Part shown: piece by piece, positions 59,441-64,000 of the stretch
Numbering within the stretch: the stretch's first letter is position 1
Layout of the letters: the number at the start of each line of letters is the position of its first letter
Assembly: GCA_014529385.2 (NCBI GenBank)
Contig: CM043954.1
Span: 9,012,306-9,076,305 of the forward strand
DNA length: 64,000 nucleotides
Direction of reading: 5' to 3'
From: Adiantum capillus-veneris
Lineage: Eukaryota; Streptophyta; Polypodiopsida; Polypodiales; Pteridaceae
The notes under the pieces: generated by a model
What the model saw: only the letters and a program-made list of their open reading frames with translations
What the model was told of the DNA's origin: nothing
Databases searched by the model: none
Translations under genes and position numbers: made by a program

Positions 59441-61420
59441 TTGAGCCAACAAAAACCCAAAATGGCATATTCTTTGTTAGGAAGCCACAGTCTTTCTTTT
59501 CTTATCCTTCATTTGCTTATTAGGAATCCAACTAACCGTATGACTAATGATTTGAAATGCCAACTTACAAGCGCTCCCTCCAAAAACTTGATTCTCAATC
59601 ATCAGTCTCAAGTTATCAACTCTAAACATGGGACTAATGATTTCAAATGCGAACTTACAAGCCTTCCCTCCCAAAACTTGAGATATTTGTCAGTCTCGAG
59701 TGTTTATCTCTCTATCAACTCTAGGCATGCAGAATGCTTTTTTTCTTATAAAAACACCAATTTGAACTTGCAATCCTCAACCTCTTTATCTTCAACACTT
59801 ACCCAAAGAAAGAGGAACATACATCATCTTCACCTTGATGTATTGCAAGAGTATGCACCATTGCAGAAACGCGGGAGGGAGTCTTTCTTATCTCCAGGGA
59901 AGAAAGAACTTAGAAGAATGAGCAAGGAACATCATTTGGATTTGTGGACCGATGGATCTATTTATCTAAAGGATCCTACAGCAAATGCACCACCTCCCTT
60001 TGCTAATATCACTAACTTTTTACATTTCACAGGTGATGGCAAGGATGGACTATTAGGCTACACTCAACGTTTGGAAATGCAAGGATTGAATGCAAAAAAG
60101 CAAAGTGACTTTCTAGCGATGGAGAATATGCACCTGAAGAAACTAAACAAGGCATGTGCTCAGAAAATTTTATCAAATAGAGAGACAATCCAAAGCCTTG
60201 AGAAGAAGATCACAAATTTCTGTGAGAAAAACACCATGCTTGGGTGTTGAAAAATAAATAGAGATCTATGCACCATAGAGAATATGAAGATTGATACTGG
60301 CGAGCTGAAAAAACAAATACGAGCTTTAAGGTAGCTCAAAGTCTAGTTCTGCTTTTGTATCCTATATATGTTTTACACGATATTATTTTTTATCATGACA
60401 CATGGTGATATCATTGCAGATCTTTTCTACATCCAAACTCGAACATAGTAGGTTCAAATGCCAAAGTACATTACAGTTTTTTAGTTCCAAAACAAGGAGT
60501 TGAAGAGATGATAACTCAAAAATGATTTCATAAATTGAAACTAAGGCTCCTTACCTCCTTCATGAAGGAGAACCAGTTGAAACCAATGCAAGTTCAAGAA
60601 ATACTTGATGAGAGTAACATCTCGCAGATGGGCTACAAGGCACTCTTCAAAGCATTAGCTAAAAAGTCTCAAAATAAGTTACAGAGAGGATCATTGCTAC
60701 CAAAGCCATCATATGTAAAGGTTGCACATCGACATGTAAATGATGAGGTGTTTGAGAAAATTGGTTCACCATTCCATATTGTAGCAAAATTCTTGGGCAA
60801 GGGGGGTAGAGAGGTACAATATAATGAGCACAAAAATCTCTTTGTTGACCTTGAAGCATTACAAATGTATGCAGTTCACTTCTTTGATGTGATTCGAAAG
60901 GAGTGCAATGGGGTTCTCAAGTGCAAGGTTGTGAAGCTGAAGCTTGACAAGTGGGAGGTCCTGACAAATAGGAAGTTGGAGAGAGTCACCATTATCCTCG
61001 TGAACAGAGCTTTGGATCCATCAATAACCAAAAAGGATCCACAATACTTCAACGGGTAGTCCAAAAACAACATGTTGACACTAGGATCACTTGAGGTATA
61101 CTTAGTTCAATCTATAATAACAAAAATATTGCATGTATGGTTCTTAAATTTACGTTCCCATTTTTAATTATAGGTTGATGAGGAAGATTTTGAAATCCTC
61201 CATTAGGTTTTTAGTCAAACCCAAATTTCTTCTATCATTAGTGAACAAAGAAATAGAGGTGTGCTTTTGGTGGAAAGTTTTGGTGACTATACAGTCGAAT
61301 GGCACATGGCAGGTGACATAAAGTCTCTTAAGTGCACGTATAACATAACACACCGTGCAGCTGTGGGCACATCCATGCTTATAGTGCATGGCTGATGCCC
61401 AATCACTTGGAGAGTGTGCA
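59441..61420 (+). pseudogene. Decayed intron-containing gene of unknown family
   Basis: First exon: a 269-codon frame (59441-60250) with a Ser/Leu-rich start, a 30-residue tandem repeat (LTS-PS-NL units at about 59543 and 59633) and a coiled-coil-like end (ENMHLKKLNKACAQKI). The stop at 60248 is followed by matching coiled coil to 60330. A GT-AG intron candidate spans 60331-60419. The next exon (60535-61059) has ENQLKPMQVQEILDESNIS, KPSYVKVAHRHVNDEVFEKI and VVKLKLDKWEVLTNRKLERV, and a second candidate intron lies at 61096-61173. After it come VDEEDFEILH, a stop, VFSQTQISSI and YTVEWHMAGDIKSLKCTYNI. At least three in-frame stops mark decay. It recalls uncharacterised transposon-associated proteins, but I cannot name the family. 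Confidence 0.5.
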
Positions 61421-61489
61421 ATGGACTAGAGCTCCTAATAGACATCTTCAAGGTTAATGTTTTAGGCCAGTGCTTGATTTTCCTCTGAG

Positions 61490-62153
61490 TAGAGTTCACA
61501 TCTGTACACTTCATGCACTCTGCAAAATAATTGAAAAGGTGGTTCATTTGTACAAATATTTTGCATGGACCTTGAAGCCAAAGCATGAGTTGAAAAGAGT
61601 CATCAAAGCATTAGAGGGAGTGCTCTTGGTAGCCTGGATGTGATGTCAAAATTGAAGAGGACCCTAAGATGAGTTGAAAAGAGTCATCAAAGCATTAGAG
61701 GGAGTGCTCTCGGTAGCTTGGAGGTGATGTCAAAATTGAAGAGGACCCTAAGATGAGTTGAAAAGAGTCATCAAAGCATTAGAGGGAGTGCTCTCGGTAG
61801 CCTGGAGGTGATGTCAAAATTGAAGAGGGCCCTAAGATGTCTCAAAGTTGTTACAAGTACCTAGGAAAGCATCAATAGGTGGAATCAAGGCCAAACGGTT
61901 TCTTGGGTTTAGCCTCAAAGATTTTGATAGAGAGGAGAGGAGAAACTTCTTCAACAAATGGAAACAGCTACACAAAGTTGTTAAAGACAATGTTGGTGGT
62001 GGGGCAATCCAAAATCACAAGGTAAACATGTGGAAATCACTCGATAAAATCTTCCACTATGTAAAGCAGCATTCTTGGGATGAAAGTAGGACCACATCAT
62101 TTCAAGAAGCCTTACTGGATTGGAAGAAGGCATACTTGGTAGGGAGCTGGTAG
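61490..62153 (+). pseudogene. Downstream part of the same unknown gene, with 84-bp tandem repeat
   Basis: At about 61493 a frame reads RVHICTLHALCKIIEKVVHL. After the three 84-bp repeats, a 101-codon frame (61848-62153) contains VPRKASIGGIKAKRFLGFSL, an FFNKWKQLHKVVKDN segment and HSWDESRTTSFQEALLDWKK. It is basic and helical. Same-strand proximity and similar composition suggest it continues the 59.4-61.4 kb gene, but this is inference. No catalytic motif is recognised. Confidence 0.4.
61587..61838 (+). repeat. 84-bp tandem repeat, three copies
   Basis: Units start at 61587, 61671 and 61755, each beginning GAGTTGAAAAGAGTCATC, with few differences between copies. The period is exactly 84 bp, a multiple of three, although the current frame through the units contains stops. 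Confidence 0.93.
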
Positions 62154-62544
62154 GGTGGGGTGGGAAACATATCACTCATTACATGGTGAGTTAACATGCT
62201 CCATATACAAATAACATTTAAAACTCTACTCACCATTTTTTTTAGTCCCAATGAAGCATATATTGTTCAACCATGCTCCATATTTTGCCAAGACATATAG
62301 CTCATTGTCAATATGGTCCACATAGGGCATGGAAAAGACCCACTACATGGCAAGGACAAGTTACTTTAAGCACACCAGACACAGGGGAGGAAAGAATAGA
62401 GCCAATATCATATTAGAGTTCCACCAATGGACTTATAAATGACTTATCCATAGAGCAAGGAAGAAGGAGCTTCTTAAGAGCTCAAAAATTAAACATTCTT
62501 TACAACACATTTACAAAGATGAAAAGCAAAGGGACCAGGGAAAC

Positions 62545-63105
62545 TCAAATGCAGTGGAGCGCCATGCAAGGTGGAAACAATAACGAGTCGAAAGAGAGAG
62601 AAAACGAGCCTAAGTCCATTGCTTTTATCCTCTTCACTACACGTCCTTCTTCCTCATTGTGTACCTCTTTGACATGAAACCCCCTTAGACGAACTCTTTT
62701 CTTTGTTGATGGCAGCATCCCTACAGGCATCAAGAGTCTTCTTTCCCTCAAAAATAGTATTTTGTTGTATGAATCTAAGCTCTTGGGGTCTTCAACTCCT
62801 GCTACGAGAGGCTGAGCTATGTAGGATAGGAAATAAGGGGCTCTAAGTGCTTGGCACCCGTAAATGATGCCAAAGACATGTAGTGCAAGTTGTTTCTCTA
62901 TCAAAACTTGCCTTTCTGCATTCAGTGGCACGGGACACCCCACACAATCTTGTAATGACTTTCATTGCAAAAAATGGGATGTTTGCATTATCCTCAAAGT
63001 ATTTCTTGTGGTAAATCGTGATCTACAAAAAAATATTAAAACATTCATGGTTCATAAGTGAGGTGCATACAATAGAGTCGGGTCCTTGAATTGTTTCTAC
63101 AAACC
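62545..63105 (-). pseudogene. Unknown minus-strand coding region, downstream exon
   Basis: The 62943-62545 frame (132 aa) reads VPLNAERQVLIEKQLALHVF, GIIYGCQALRAPYFLSYI and ILFLRERRLLMPVGMLPSTK, ending in a basic RVRLRGFHVKEV segment. Upstream, from 63022, an open segment begins ITIYHKKYFEDNANIPFFAM. This directly follows a GT-AG intron candidate (63104 to 63023, 82 nt, with a T-rich end) in phase with the preceding exon. A one-base shift near 62945 joins the two frames. I do not recognise the family. Confidence 0.4.
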
Positions 63106-63873
63106 TTTTTGTGGTTGAAACACCAGATGTAATAAGACAATGCCGCATCCTTGCCTTGTCCTCCAATGACAAGGCCTTGCTTTGAGCCTCCTACTCTTAT
63201 AAGGAAACTATCATTATACACAAGCATTGTCAACAAGCAGATTGATCTCAATATTGCATCATTACCATCTTCAAAAACATCAAAATTCCTATAAAAAATA
63301 ATTACCATCTGATTGTTGTCCATTTCAAGCCTGGACCTTCCCCACAAGTGAATAGAGCAACTATTTGCTATTTGGGCTATAGGCACCACAAGGATGCCCA
63401 TGTTTTCCAAGCCAAGTTTTCTTGTGGTCGATTGAAACTACTTCTTTGTTGGAAATCCGTCTTTTTTGAACTTTGCTTCGTTGAATGTATCTTTGAGCAG
63501 TTGTCCCCCTAAAGTGAACTGTGTGTTGTGGACACAATTGTGTAAACAAGGAGATGTTGGTCCACTCTATCCTCCACAAATCCATGTTTGCATTGTAAAA
63601 TCTCTTGATTGGAGTTAGGAAGTAGTCCTCCTGATTGGAGTTAGCAATGTATCTTTGAGCAGTTGTCCCCCTGAAGTGAATTGTGTGTTGTGGACACAGT
63701 TGTGTCAACAGGGACCCTTCCTCATTTGGGCTATCTTGCTCGCTTCCTAATGTTGCATTCACAAGAGAAGAAAGAGTTAAGTTTGCATCAAATGTTTCCT
63801 TTAATACCTCTATCCGCTCTTCTTCTGGGTCAAATTTTACCTCCACATCCTCTACCTCTTCCCCTGGCGCCAA
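63106..63873 (-). pseudogene. Unknown minus-strand coding region, upstream exons with internal duplication
   Basis: The frame 63873-63361 (170 aa) has an acidic start (GEEVEDVEVKFDPEEERIEV) and two copies of a LCPQHTIHFRGTTAQRYI segment, 54 residues apart. A second frame, 63410-63106, reads MGILVVPIAQIANSCSIHLW, LLTMLVYNDSFLIRVGGSKQ and ALSYYIWCFNHKK up to a GT splice-donor candidate. The two frames overlap in different phases, so a frameshift or an unrecognised intron lies near 63400. It may be a decayed host gene or part of a transposon. Confidence 0.4.
63491..63720 (-). repeat. 162-bp-period tandem duplication
   Basis: CTTTGAGCAGTTGTCCCCCT at 63491 recurs at 63653 with the following about 65 bases conserved. 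The period of 162 bp equals 54 codons. A smaller repeat, GATTGGAGTTAG, occurs at about 63607 and 63633 between them. Confidence 0.88.
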
Positions 63874-64000
63874 TGGGAAAATGCAAAAGTTTGAGCCTCC
63901 AACTCACCATCCGTCAACAAGTGCAAGTAAAAGACAACCCGTGGCTGAATTCCACTAAGCGACACTTTTTAGAGTGTCTTGGGCATGTGTCTTGGACAAG

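Overview
This is eukaryotic nuclear DNA and almost certainly from a land plant. The evidence is stacked Ty3/gypsy and Ty1/copia LTR retrotransposons with plant-type primer-binding sites (initiator tRNA-Met type for copia, tRNA-Asp type for one gypsy LTR), gypsy pol genes carrying the second RNase H domain typical of the plant Tat group, a tRNA-derived SINE, and long (GA)n, (CT)n and (GT)n runs. A large, repeat-rich genome fits, perhaps fern, lycophyte or gymnosperm, but species cannot be fixed from this window. I find no intact host gene with a recognisable function.

Layout. 1-2 kb: the 3' end of a gypsy-like element (polypurine tract, then LTR). 2-11 kb: mostly non-coding, with diverged repeats and a 1.34-kb element that has perfect 14-bp inverted ends flanked by TTAA (piggyBac-like). 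11.2-15.6 kb: the end of a minus-strand copia element, then a plus-strand copia element (LTR end, PBS, decayed gag) with a complete minus-strand, gag-only copia element inserted in its leader. 15.6-21.6 kb: the 3' end and LTR of one gypsy family, a broken RT-RNase H-integrase block (fragment C), then an opposite-strand LTR plus PBS of the same family. 21.6-39 kb: plus-strand gypsy element B is split by minus-strand gypsy element D (22758-34179). D is itself split by an unclassified 2.68-kb insertion (25696-28375). B then ends in its own PPT and LTR. 39.3-50.1 kb: element A, an LTR element with long open frames for Gag and a protease polyprotein but no reverse transcriptase, RNase H or integrase. 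51.4 kb: SINE. 52-56.4 kb: element G, another gag-protease element with no visible pol. 56.4-64 kb: gag-like debris, a long (CT)n tract, and two decayed coding regions with plausible introns.

How the parts work together. The genes belong to mobile elements rather than to a host pathway. B, C and D have the order Gag-CCHC, protease, RT, RNase H, second RNase H, integrase, and all are broken by stops, frameshifts or insertions. A and G carry structural and protease functions only, so they would need polymerase supplied in trans. The most unusual items are the TTAA-flanked element, the 2.68-kb insertion with a 4-bp duplication, and element A with its repeated CGATCGCGATCG palindrome, second protease-like domain and C-terminal repeat module. 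Boundaries given as approximate were judged by eye.
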